NCBI GenBank assembly: GCA_021323865.1
Contig: JAJPKF010000012.1
Coordinates: 62,001-126,000, forward strand
Source: Pseudomonadota bacterium
GTDB lineage: Bacteria > Chloroflexota > UBA5177 > JAJPKF01
Direction: 5' to 3'
DNA: 64,000 bases
How positions within the stretch are numbered: position 1 is the first letter of the stretch; each line of letters opens with the position of its first letter. Both the position numbers and the translations under genes were made by a program. The notes under the pieces are model-generated. The model was given only the letters and a program-made list of their open reading frames with translations. It made no database searches and was not told where the DNA came from. Below are positions 26,597 through 34,766 of the stretch, one piece after another.

Positions 26597-26601
26597 GTAC
26601 T

Positions 26602-27291
26602 TCAGGGCACGGCCTCCAGTCTTCGGAATCGCTCCTCGGGGGCGGAGGCTCGAAGGTAGTTCGGCGATACTGTCTCTAGCTGGTCCTCGCCAGAGTCCTC
26701 AAAGTGCCGTATGGCCAGAGCCAGCATATCCACCGCCTGGGGGGCTGGGCGAAGGCCATTTCCGGGCGGAATTCGCTTGCCCAGCTCTGGCTGAAGGACG
26801 GCCAGGTCTTGGGCGCCAGGGCCGCAAAGTAAAGCGTCGCTGGGCAGGGCCGCCTCCAGCCCTTCAGTGCTCCAAAGCGAGTCCTCGGTGAGACGTTGCC
26901 AGGTCTCGCCGCCCCGAAAGTGGGCCCAGGCAAACGTGCCGGGCGAGACTTGCATCACGGAAATGATGGTCCCATCACAACCTGCGTGGCCGAAGGCAAA
27001 CACTTCCAGTGTGCTGAATCCCACCAGCGGGCATGGTGTTGAGGCGGCCACACCCTTGGCGAACGATAGGCCGATTCGGATGCCCGTGTACGAGCCGGGA
27101 CCCGTTGTGCATGCCACCCCTTCCAAGGATGAGGGCGGGGTCCCTGTGGCGGCGAGCGTATCTCTAACGGCCGGCGCAAGGTCTCGGGATTGGGTGCGTT
27201 GCGAGAGCCGCGTAAAGCCATAGGTCAGCGTCTCGTCGTAGAGGGCGACGGACAGGTAATTGACGGTGGTATCGATCGCGAGCAGCCTCAT
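26602..27291 (-). CDS. tsaB: tRNA threonylcarbamoyladenosine synthesis protein TsaB
   Basis: 229 residues. A TsaD paralogue that dimerises with TsaD without catalysing transfer. It starts MRLLAIDTTVNYLSVAL and has the GPGSYTGIRIGLSFAKG segment typical of TsaB. The ATG at 27291 overlaps the tsaE stop (ATGA), and reading the open frame further up would run into tsaE. It is followed directly by rimI. Confidence 0.93.
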   Translation of the reverse strand: MRLLAIDTTVNYLSVALYDETLTYGFTRLSQRTQSRDLAPAVRDTLAATGTPPSSLEGVACTTGPGSYTGIRIGLSFAKGVAASTPCPLVGFSTLEVFAFGHAGCDGTIISVMQVSPGTFAWAHFRGGETWQRLTEDSLWSTEGLEAALPSDALLCGPGAQDLAVLQPELGKRIPPGNGLRPAPQAVDMLALAIRHFEDSGEDQLETVSPNYLRASAPEERFRRLEAVP

Positions 27292-27737
27292 CGCCGCAGC
27301 TCGATGCGGCGTCCTGCCTCCCCAAGGTCCTCGAGATGGACGGTCACCACGGATTCTCTGGGATGACCCAGGGCCGGGAGTACTCGATCGGGCCACTCGA
27401 CGGCCAATACCCCGCCGCGCTCCAGCATGTCGATCAAGTCCAGTTCCATCGCTTCGCCGGGAGTCAACCGGTACGCGTCGATGTGGAAGTACGGGAGTCG
27501 GCCCTCATACTCATGGATGAGATTGAAGGTTGGGCTGCCTCGCCATGTCCTGACACCGAGACCCTGCGCGATGCCGTGGGCAAGCACGGTCTTGCCGGTT
27601 CCCAGGTCGCCCTCGAGCAGGAAAATCGACTGTGGCCCCGCTTCCCGGCCAAGCTGCCGTCCAAGGGTGAGGGTACCGTCGGCGTTCTTCGTCTCGAGGA
27701 CGGTTTCGCCGTTGAACAACTCGGATCCTTGACCCAT
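27288..27737 (-). CDS. tsaE: tRNA threonylcarbamoyladenosine synthesis ATPase TsaE
   Basis: 149 residues from the ATG at 27737; a TTG 18 codons upstream would also be open. P-loop ATPase with Walker A GDLGTGKT at 43-50, the switch-type SPTFNLIHEY, HIDAYRL, and the Walker B-like VLAVEWPDR. It regulates the TsaB-TsaD complex in t6A synthesis. First gene of the minus-strand cluster; divergent from the UbiB-family gene. Confidence 0.93.
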   Translation of the reverse strand: MGQGSELFNGETVLETKNADGTLTLGRQLGREAGPQSIFLLEGDLGTGKTVLAHGIAQGLGVRTWRGSPTFNLIHEYEGRLPYFHIDAYRLTPGEAMELDLIDMLERGGVLAVEWPDRVLPALGHPRESVVTVHLEDLGEAGRRIELRR

Positions 27738-27816
27738 GATAGGTGGCCCCGTTCTCTCAACCCGGCACCCCAGGCGGTATCGTTCCCGCAATCTGCAACC
27801 GGACTAGCCTGAGGTG

Positions 27817-29529
27817 ATGGAAGAACCAGAAGAGCGTGTGCTGAGGGATACCAGGGCGACCGGTGGCGGCTCTCCGGTCTCGTCATTGATCGCTCCCGTG
27901 AACACTCGGCGTCGATTCACTCGAACCGTGCGGCTCTTCTTTCGCCTGATGGCCAGCTTTTGGTGGTCATATTGGCGGGCCCGGCTCTCGTTCGGTTCCT
28001 ACGACTTCTTCGAAGATCATGACGCCAACCGGAGACGCGCCCGAGCAATTCGGAACGCCGCACTCGAAATGGGCGGCGTGATCATCAAGGTCGGGCAGTT
28101 CCTCAGTACCCGCGTGGATCTGCTTCCCGACGAGTACATCCAGGAGCTGGGCCTCCTCCAGGATGAGGTGTCGCCGGTCGATTTCGACCAAGTGCGCATT
28201 GTGATCGAGGAGGCGTTTGACCGCCCACTCGAGGACGTATACGCGAGATTCGACCGGAAGCCGCTCGCCTCGGCGTCCCTTGGGCAGGCCCACCGCGCGG
28301 TGCTGTGGGGGGGCCAGCAGGTCGTCGCCAAGGTAAAACGTCCGAATATTGATGCCATCGTGGCCGCCGATCTGTCTGCCCTGCGGTTCGCGGTCACGCA
28401 GCTCAGCCATTGGCCGGCGGTGCGGCGTCGGGTCGATCTAAGGGGGCTTCTGCGCGAATTCACACAGACACTGCGGGAAGAGCTGGACTATGTCACCGAG
28501 GCACACAACGCGGAACGGATGGGGGTCGCGTTCGCGGGCAATGACCGGGTTCTCATTCCTCGCATCTACTGGTCCCACGTGCGCCCTTCCGTCATCACGT
28601 TGGAGTATGCTCCCGGCATCAAGATCACCGACTATACACGCCTGGAGGAAGCGGGAATCAGCCGCTCCGAGGTGGCCGCGAACCTACTCGAGTCCTACCT
28701 TCAGCAGATAGTGGTCGACGGCTTCTTTCATGCGGACCCGCATCCGGGCAATGTGTTCGTGCGTCCGGGACCGGTCCTTGTCTATGTCGACTTTGGGATG
28801 GTCGGACGGCTCACACCGAAGATGCGCTCGGATCTCCGTCAGATATTCCTCGGCGTCGTCCGCCGAGACTTCGATACGGTCGTCCAGGCACTGATCCGGC
28901 TGAATTTCGTACGTGCCGGGTCCGATCTCACTCTGGTGAGGCGAGCGGTGATATGGGCGGTTGACACCTTCTACGAGATGTCCTTCGCCCAGCTCCGCGC
29001 CGTCGATCCTCGGGACATCCTGGATCGGTTGGAGGATCTGCTCCGTGCTCACTCGTTCCAGATTCCGACTCATTTCGCTTTCCTGGGAAGGGCGCTCGGC
29101 ACACTGAACGGCCTTTGTACCGGCCTCGATCCCAGCTTCCAGTTCGTGACCGTGGCCGAGCCATATGGCCGGCGGCTCATCACGGAGGACGCCACCGCGG
29201 TCGACTCGGTGCGCCGCGTGCTGGCTGAGGTGAGGGACGTCGCCCTGACCACCGTGAGTTTGCCGCGCCTCACGCGGGACGTCCTGGAAGGTTTCAGCGA
29301 CGCCGAATGGATCCGCCGCGATCTCGGCAATGTATCCCGTGCCTTGGTGAGAGTGGAGCGAATGGTCCGGGCGCTACTCGTAGGCCTCCTGGCGACGGCC
29401 TTTCTGATCTCCGCCTCGTTCCTGGCTCCTCGGTACAGTGTCCTGGCGGTGATCTTTCTGATCATCACCATCCTGCTTATCCTGCGCGTGGTGCTGTTCA
29501 TGATCAGTTCACGCCGGTCGCAGCTCTGA
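27817..29529 (+). CDS. ABC1/UbiB-family atypical kinase
   Basis: 570 residues. Conserved UbiB-family elements: KxGQ motif (KVGQFLSTR, about residue 91), the alanine-rich nucleotide loop variant LASASLGQAHRA, the ion-pair Lys in VAKVKRP, catalytic HADPHPGN, and DFGM. Two membrane helices lie at the C-terminus (about 520-565), placing it on the membrane. Family members support quinone or other lipid metabolism through an ATPase-like activity. A GTG directly precedes the chosen ATG and either could be used. Confidence 0.88.
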   Translation: MEEPEERVLRDTRATGGGSPVSSLIAPVNTRRRFTRTVRLFFRLMASFWWSYWRARLSFGSYDFFEDHDANRRRARAIRNAALEMGGVIIKVGQFLSTRVDLLPDEYIQELGLLQDEVSPVDFDQVRIVIEEAFDRPLEDVYARFDRKPLASASLGQAHRAVLWGGQQVVAKVKRPNIDAIVAADLSALRFAVTQLSHWPAVRRRVDLRGLLREFTQTLREELDYVTEAHNAERMGVAFAGNDRVLIPRIYWSHVRPSVITLEYAPGIKITDYTRLEEAGISRSEVAANLLESYLQQIVVDGFFHADPHPGNVFVRPGPVLVYVDFGMVGRLTPKMRSDLRQIFLGVVRRDFDTVVQALIRLNFVRAGSDLTLVRRAVIWAVDTFYEMSFAQLRAVDPRDILDRLEDLLRAHSFQIPTHFAFLGRALGTLNGLCTGLDPSFQFVTVAEPYGRRLITEDATAVDSVRRVLAEVRDVALTTVSLPRLTRDVLEGFSDAEWIRRDLGNVSRALVRVERMVRALLVGLLATAFLISASFLAPRYSVLAVIFLIITILLILRVVLFMISSRRSQL

Positions 29530-29916
29530 TGCGCTCATACCTGGTCCAGCACCCGACTTGCCATGCGCGCCTGGTCGATATGCACACCTACCGGCCCCGG
29601 GATCGGCACGATTTCACAGGGCTGTCATGTCCCGTTGATATAGTTCAGGTGTGCTGCGTGCATGTCGACAGGGCGGTCACCCGGTACGTGCGGGTGTTTT
29701 CGGCTGCCGATGTAATGGAAGCCACGGCTGAAATCCAGCCTGTATTTGAGGAGACGCCGCTGAGCGGCGTACTCAGAACCGTCGTCGGTATGTTGGCGTC
29801 ACGTTCGTCGGAAGTGGGAAAGGAGGTACGCGGAAGAGGAGAAGCTGAACGGCCGGAGGACCGGCCGGCAGGAAGTTAACCAAGACCGTAGCACGGTATA
29901 GGAGGATTCGCTTCGT
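29530..29916. other. Intergenic region, no gene supported
   Basis: About 390 bases before the sugar-binding protein gene. Open frames run through it but none has a ribosome-binding site or recognisable product. It contains a perfect 7-bp stem with 3-base loop (ACGCCGC TGA GCGGCGT, 29754-29770) without a T-tract. It should hold the promoter of the importer operon, but I cannot point to clear -35/-10 boxes. Confidence 0.6.
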
Positions 29917-31278
29917 ATGAATCGTAAGATCGCTTCGATCGCAGCCTCCGTTCTGGTGTTCGCTTTCGTGGCCCCATCGGCTACTGGCGTACTGGCCCGA
30001 ACGGCTCATCATCACGGGGTCACCGCCGCTCGGCCGGCTGCCAGCCTGCCAAAGGCACCCAAGGACCCATTTGCCAAGCAGGACAAGAAGTACAGCGGCC
30101 AGACCATCACCTACTATGGCGGCTCCGTCGGCACCGACCACCTCGCCGACGTTCCATTGGTCAAGGCCTTCCACAAGAGCACCGGCATCAAGGTCAAGAT
30201 CGTGGAGCAGCCGTCTGATTCCACGGCCACCCTGTCCTTCCTGCAGAACCTCTTCACCCAGGGATCGAGCTCGATCGACGTCACGCGGCTTGATGTCGTG
30301 TGGCCCGGAACCTTTGGGCGCTACCTGGTAAGCGTGAAGAAGCCTCTGGCTGCCGACGCCAAGCTCGAGATCAAGAGCCTGCTCAAGAACGACACAGTCG
30401 GGGGCCGCCTCGTGGCCATGCCCTACCAGGGCGACTTCGGCATGCTCTACTACCTCAAGGACCTGCTGAAGAAGTACCACATCGCCAAGCCGCCCACAAC
30501 CTGGACCCAGCTCACCAAGGACGCCAAGAAGATCCAGAAGGGCGAGCGCAAGTCGAACAAGAACTTCTATGGCTTCGTCTTTCAGGGCAAGTCCTATGAA
30601 GGTCTCACGTGCAACGCGCTCGAGTGGATCGCCTCCTACGGTGGTGGGTCATTCATCAGCCCCAAGGGCAAGGTCACTGTCGACAACGCCAAGGCAAAAG
30701 CGGCGTTGAAGCTGGCTCAGAGCTGGGTCGGAACCATCTCGCCCAAGGGTGTGACCTCCTATGACGAGGGAGCAACGCAGAACTCCTTCACCGGCGGTGA
30801 CTCGGCATTCGCCCGTAACTGGCCGTACATGGACTCTCCGGCAATCCTGAAGGGCACGAAGGTGCAGGGCAAGGTCGGTGTTGCTCCGCTGCCTCACGGC
30901 GCTAAGGGCAAGTCCTCGGCGACCACCGGCGGATGGCAGATCGCCGTCAGCAAGTTCAGTAAGCACAAGGGAGCCGCTCTGGCCTTCGCCCGCTACTATG
31001 CGAGCAAGGTTGTCCAGGTGTGGCGCGCCACCTACGCCGGCATCGTTCCCACGATGAACAGCGTGGCCTCGGTCAAGTCGGTCAAGAAGGTGCAGCCCTT
31101 CCTGTCCACGGTCGGTAAGCACACCCAGCGTGTGGTCCGACCCTCGACCGTCCTTGCCGGCAACTACTCCAAGGGATCGACCGACATCTTCCAGTCGGTC
31201 AATGCCATTCTGCTCGGCTCCAAGGTGAGCAGCACGGTAGCAAACCTCAAGAGCGAGCTGCAGTCGCTTCATCCGTAA
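29917..31278 (+). CDS. Sugar ABC transporter, extracellular solute-binding protein (family 1)
   Basis: 453 residues. A Sec signal peptide (Arg/Lys start, hydrophobic stretch 8-25, likely cleavage after VLA) leads into a family 1 binding fold: ITYYGGSVGTDH, KIVEQPSDST, DVVWPGTFGRYL, PYQGDFGMLYYLKDLL and TTGGWQIAVSK, close to trehalose/maltose-binding proteins. There is no lipobox cysteine, so it is not a standard lipoprotein. The mature protein is very lysine-rich. AGGAGG lies 11 bases before the ATG. Two permease genes follow; no ATPase gene is linked. Confidence 0.9.
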   Translation: MNRKIASIAASVLVFAFVAPSATGVLARTAHHHGVTAARPAASLPKAPKDPFAKQDKKYSGQTITYYGGSVGTDHLADVPLVKAFHKSTGIKVKIVEQPSDSTATLSFLQNLFTQGSSSIDVTRLDVVWPGTFGRYLVSVKKPLAADAKLEIKSLLKNDTVGGRLVAMPYQGDFGMLYYLKDLLKKYHIAKPPTTWTQLTKDAKKIQKGERKSNKNFYGFVFQGKSYEGLTCNALEWIASYGGGSFISPKGKVTVDNAKAKAALKLAQSWVGTISPKGVTSYDEGATQNSFTGGDSAFARNWPYMDSPAILKGTKVQGKVGVAPLPHGAKGKSSATTGGWQIAVSKFSKHKGAALAFARYYASKVVQVWRATYAGIVPTMNSVASVKSVKKVQPFLSTVGKHTQRVVRPSTVLAGNYSKGSTDIFQSVNAILLGSKVSSTVANLKSELQSLHP

Positions 31279-31285
31279 GATAGTC

Positions 31286-31321
31286 CGAGGGGAGTGGAGG
31301 TCTGTGCTTCCACTCCCCTCG
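31286..31321 (+). other. Strong hairpin between binding protein and permease genes
   Basis: A perfect 13-bp inverted repeat (CGAGGGGAGTGGA / TCCACTCCCCTCG) with a 10-base loop, starting 8 bases after the binding-protein stop. No T-tract follows. Hairpins here commonly protect the upstream message or partly stop transcription, so that the binding protein is made in excess over the permeases. Confidence 0.7.
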
Positions 31322-31386
31322 TGATTCCAGACTCCTGGTTGCCGGGGTTCACTAGAATCCACTGACGAAGGCCAGAGGGAGGGGGC

Positions 31387-32340
31387 ATGGCGGTCCTAGG
31401 GGGGCAGAAGACCGCCGTCAAGCCGAAGCGACGCTCATCCCGGACCGCTCTTCAGAGCAAGCAGACTCAGCTCGCCTGGCTCCTGATGCTGCCCACCATC
31501 GCGGTCGTCATATTGGTCGCCGCGTACCCGCTCGTCAGAACCTTCTACACGAGCTTCACCGATGCGGCATTTGGGTACCGGACCCACTTCATCGGGTGGA
31601 CCAATCTGTACAACGTTCTCCAGGACGGCAAGTTCCGGGAGACCGTGTACGAAACGTTCAAATTTGCGCTCATCACGGTGCCTTCCGAGTTCGTCCTCGG
31701 AATGGGGATCGCCCTGGTGGTCAACTCTCGGTTCAAAGGACGCGGAGCGCTGCGCGCCGCCATGCTCGTTCCCTGGGCGATCGTCACGGTTGTGAACGCC
31801 GAGATGTGGAACCTGATGTACAACGACACCTACGGTGTCTTCAACGACATCTTGGAGAAGATCCACTGGCCGGGCGCGCCGTTCGCCTTCACGAGTGATC
31901 CGACCCTGGCGCTCGGGGCGGTTTCTGGAATCGACATCTGGAAAACGACTCCGTTCGTGGCGCTGCTGCTGCTGGCGGGTCTTCAGGTCATCCCGAATGA
32001 CGTATACGAGGCAGCCACCGTCGACGGCGCCAGCGCTTGGCAGCAATTCTGGCGCATCACGTTGCCCCTTCTCAAACCCGCAATCCTGGTAACCCTCATC
32101 TTCCGAACCATGGACGCGCTGCGGGTGTTCGACGTCTTCTATGTCCTCTTCGGGGCAGCTCCCTGCATCCCTGGGAACTGCAAGATGTCCATGGCCGTAT
32201 ACATTCAGGAGAACCTGGTCAGCTTTGCCGGCAGCCCGGGGCAGATCGGCTACGGCTCAGCATTAAGCGTCGCTGTGTTCATCATCTTGGCGGTCATCGT
32301 GGCGATCTACGTCAAAGCCATTCCGTTGGAGCGTACGTGA
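31387..32340 (+). CDS. Sugar ABC transporter permease (MalF type)
   Basis: 317 residues, six membrane helices after a basic 25-residue cytoplasmic start. The EAA loop that docks the ATPase reads EAATVDGASAWQQFWRITLP (about 203-222). It pairs with the next permease. The ATG follows a GAGGGAGGGGGC run. The stop overlaps the next start as GTGA. Confidence 0.93.
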   Translation: MAVLGGQKTAVKPKRRSSRTALQSKQTQLAWLLMLPTIAVVILVAAYPLVRTFYTSFTDAAFGYRTHFIGWTNLYNVLQDGKFRETVYETFKFALITVPSEFVLGMGIALVVNSRFKGRGALRAAMLVPWAIVTVVNAEMWNLMYNDTYGVFNDILEKIHWPGAPFAFTSDPTLALGAVSGIDIWKTTPFVALLLLAGLQVIPNDVYEAATVDGASAWQQFWRITLPLLKPAILVTLIFRTMDALRVFDVFYVLFGAAPCIPGNCKMSMAVYIQENLVSFAGSPGQIGYGSALSVAVFIILAVIVAIYVKAIPLERT

Positions 32341-33242
32341 GCCTCGGTCCGGCGATCTCGGCTGACGCAGCGGCCAAAGCCCGCCCCCCACGGCGCAAGC
32401 GGCAGCCCCTGACTCTAGGGCGGGTCGCCTTCTGGATCGTCGTTGGCATCATCGTCGTCTACCTGCTCTTCCCGTTCTACTGGGCCGTGCGAACTTCCAT
32501 CATGCCCGACGCGCACATGTACGACACGCCGGTCCAATACTTTCCCAGCAGTCCGACCCTGAGTCATTACGGGAACGTGTTCGGGAACTCCCTATTCGTC
32601 CATGCGTTGTGGAACTCGGCTCTCGTGGGTGTGTCGGTTACGGTGCTCTCACTGGTCATTGGCTCGAGCGCCGCCTACGCACTCGCACGGTTCAACTTTA
32701 GGGGGCGGATGCTCATGATGTACCTCGTCCTCTCGATGACCATCTTTCCGCAGATCGCGATACTCAGCGCGCTGCTGGAGCTGGTTCATGACTTCGGTAT
32801 CTACAATTCCCTTTGGGCGCTCATACTCACGTACATGCTGTTCACGCTGCCCTTCACGGTGTGGGTGTTGACCAGCTTTTTCCGCAGTTTGCCTGGCGAG
32901 CTCGAACAGGCGGCCTACGTCGACGGCGCCAATCCGTTCCAGACCTTCTACCGCATCATGCTGCCCTTGGCCACACCGGGCATGGTAACGACGGGACTCC
33001 TTGCCCTCATTGCTGCCTGGAACGAATTCCTCTACGCCGTCACCTTCGAATTCACTCCAGAGCACTACACGGTGCCGCTGGCCATTGTCAGCTTCACGTC
33101 GACCGCGGGTAGCGCCTACGCGGTGCCGTGGGGCGACATCATGGCCGCCACGGTGGTCGTGACGATTCCACTGGTCGTGATCGTACTGATCTTCCAGCGG
33201 CGAATCATTGCCGGGATGACGGCCGGAGCGGTCAAGGGCTAG
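32337..33242 (+). CDS. Sugar ABC transporter permease (MalG type)
   Basis: 301 residues from a GTG overlapping the upstream stop. Six membrane helices; the EAA loop is EQAAYVDGANPFQTFYRIML. The C-terminus (FQRRIIAGMTAGAVKG) is the conserved MalG tail that reaches into the ATPase dimer, so an ATPase partner encoded elsewhere is expected. The frame is open far upstream inside the first permease gene, but the permease fold begins only after this GTG. Confidence 0.93.
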   Translation: MSLGPAISADAAAKARPPRRKRQPLTLGRVAFWIVVGIIVVYLLFPFYWAVRTSIMPDAHMYDTPVQYFPSSPTLSHYGNVFGNSLFVHALWNSALVGVSVTVLSLVIGSSAAYALARFNFRGRMLMMYLVLSMTIFPQIAILSALLELVHDFGIYNSLWALILTYMLFTLPFTVWVLTSFFRSLPGELEQAAYVDGANPFQTFYRIMLPLATPGMVTTGLLALIAAWNEFLYAVTFEFTPEHYTVPLAIVSFTSTAGSAYAVPWGDIMAATVVVTIPLVVIVLIFQRRIIAGMTAGAVKG

Positions 33243-33243
33243 C

Positions 33244-33447
33244 GTGAGCGACCAGTCGGGCACAGATCATGGACGGCGGGACGATCTGTCTGCCGGAGAG
33301 GCAGCGACTCCGGAGGGCGGGGAGTCGAATACCGATCTGGTTCGGAAAGAAGCCGAGGCGCTCGAGTCCGAAGGGAACAGAGAAGAGTGGGAGGAAGCTG
33401 CCGAGCCGGCAAAGGGTCCGGACCGTCCCGGTAGTCACCAGCACTAG
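33244..33447 (+). CDS. Small acidic hydrophilic protein, doubtful
   Basis: 67 residues from a GTG one base after the permease stop, with AAGGG 6 to 10 bases upstream. It is dominated by Glu, Asp, Gly, Ser and Ala, has no hydrophobic core and should be disordered. No family is recognised. The placement fits a translationally coupled ORF at the end of the importer operon, but it may be a chance open frame. Confidence 0.35.
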   Translation: MSDQSGTDHGRRDDLSAGEAATPEGGESNTDLVRKEAEALESEGNREEWEEAAEPAKGPDRPGSHQH

Positions 33448-33505
33448 GGGCAGCCGCCAACCTGCTGCATCCGGAAGCGTTTCACCGAGGTCCGGCGTCT
33501 CGTTG

Positions 33506-34731
33506 CTAGTGGCGCTCCAGTTGCCACATTCCGGCGCGTAGCTCATAGGCAAGAGGAAACTCGCCTGTGGCCGACTCGTATGAGCCAACCGCCAGGCACT
33601 TCGAGGTCCCGCAGGAGACTCCGGTCAGGTCGATGGAGTCCATATTTGCTGCCGGATCCTGCAGTGGCGAGGCCGACCAGCGTCGGCCATTCCATGTCTT
33701 GATCAACGGAAACTGGTCGCCGTTCGAACCTAGACGCCGACCGACCGCGACGCATCTTGAGGCACCGAGGCACGATATGGCGTCGAGGTCGGTCGAGTAA
33801 AAGTACCACCGTGTCGACCAGGCTCTCCCATTCCACCGTTCGATCTGACTGCCTGAACCAGCGTCCGTCTGCCCGACAGCCAGACAGAATGCCGACGAAG
33901 GGCAGGAAACGGCCTGCGGTGATCCCTGGGTGTCGGTTGGATCGCTTGTAACTTCCCGCCATCAGTGTCCATGCCACATGACAATGAGAGGCCCATTCCC
34001 GCCAACACCCTGACGTCCAACCGCCACGCAGAGGCGAGGGTCGGCGCAGGATATGGCCCGGAGCGTGGCGTACGCTCCGAAAGTTGCCGGTAGATTAGAC
34101 CAAGCTCTTCCACTCCAGCGAACCAGGAACGCTCCGACGCTGCCGTGCTCGCCGACGGCATAACGGAGCTTCCAATGGACGCACGCAACAGCCCAGAGAC
34201 GGTCATAGTTGGTACGACCCGTGGCAAGGTCGCCCGCCGGTACCGTTCGCGACCGCCAGCCTCCGCCCTTCCAAACTGCCGGCCAGCTTGTAAGGAAGCT
34301 CCGGCTTCGATTCCAGCCATAGCCGACGGACACGCAAGCGTTTAGAGCGGTCCAGGCTACGGAAGTCGGGAAGCTCTGAAAGGGGTCCCGCCCCGAGGCT
34401 GCTGGCATGCCTGTCCAATTTCGACCAACTGCTCGATCAAAGACTGGGACGCCCGAAGCGAGAAAACGTTCGTTCGAGACCCAACCACGACAGAGCCGCT
34501 CGTTGCCGGGCAGGCGACTGAATCAGCAGCGATGACTGTCGCCGGCCGAGTGGCGATACGCTCACGGTGCCAGGCTGAGTCTTGCTCTCGCAGCGCGACG
34601 GGGAGGTGAGGGGTAGAGCCCACCGCTAGACAGGAAGCAGATGCACCGCACGCGACTGCGCTGAGTGAGGCCCGACCATCTGGCCCCAGCGCCGCAGATC
34701 GATTCAGCCGGTGGAACATCCACCGGTCCAT
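33506..34731 (-). pseudogene. Decayed eight-repeat protein (CxxxxxC-AVG ... WxGxxW repeats)
   Basis: The 5' end looks intact (ATG at 34731, GGAG 8 bases upstream), but the frame shifts near 34455-34480 and then meets an in-frame TGA at 33962-33964. Read through both, the product is about 405 residues of eight repeats of about 50. Each has a core such as VSCPSSAFCLAVG, ISCLGASRCVAVG or VSCGTSKCLAVG, followed about 15 residues later by W-x-G-x-x-W (WNGRAW, WNGRRW, WSGRAW). The TGA falls inside this second motif (WHGH-stop-W), as a CGA to TGA change would give. Intact relatives would probably be extracytoplasmic propeller-like proteins; no signal peptide remains. Confidence 0.75.
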
Positions 34732-34747
34732 GCTGAAATCTCCGGCG

Positions 34748-34756
34748 TGCTATAAG
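34748..34756 (+). promoter_or_regulatory. Extended -10 promoter of asnB
   Basis: TGCTATAAG fits the extended -10 form TGnTATAAT. It ends 10 bases before the asnB ATG, so the message would have only a few leader bases, consistent with the absence of a Shine-Dalgarno. No good -35 is seen. Confidence 0.4.
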
Positions 34757-34766
34757 ACGGCGAGCT

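Noticed and set aside
29754-29770. 7-bp hairpin before the sugar importer
   Set aside because: No T-tract and no clear position relative to a promoter; recorded in the intergenic entry only.
29773-30480. Long minus-strand open frame of 235 codons
   Set aside because: It mirrors the signal peptide and N-terminal part of the sugar-binding protein on the other strand and has no ribosome-binding site.
33962-33964. TGA read as an amino acid (recoding) in the repeat gene
   Set aside because: Several clearly normal genes here end in TGA (for example sucD, cofD and truA), no selenocysteine-type element is visible, and a frameshift in the same gene points to decay.
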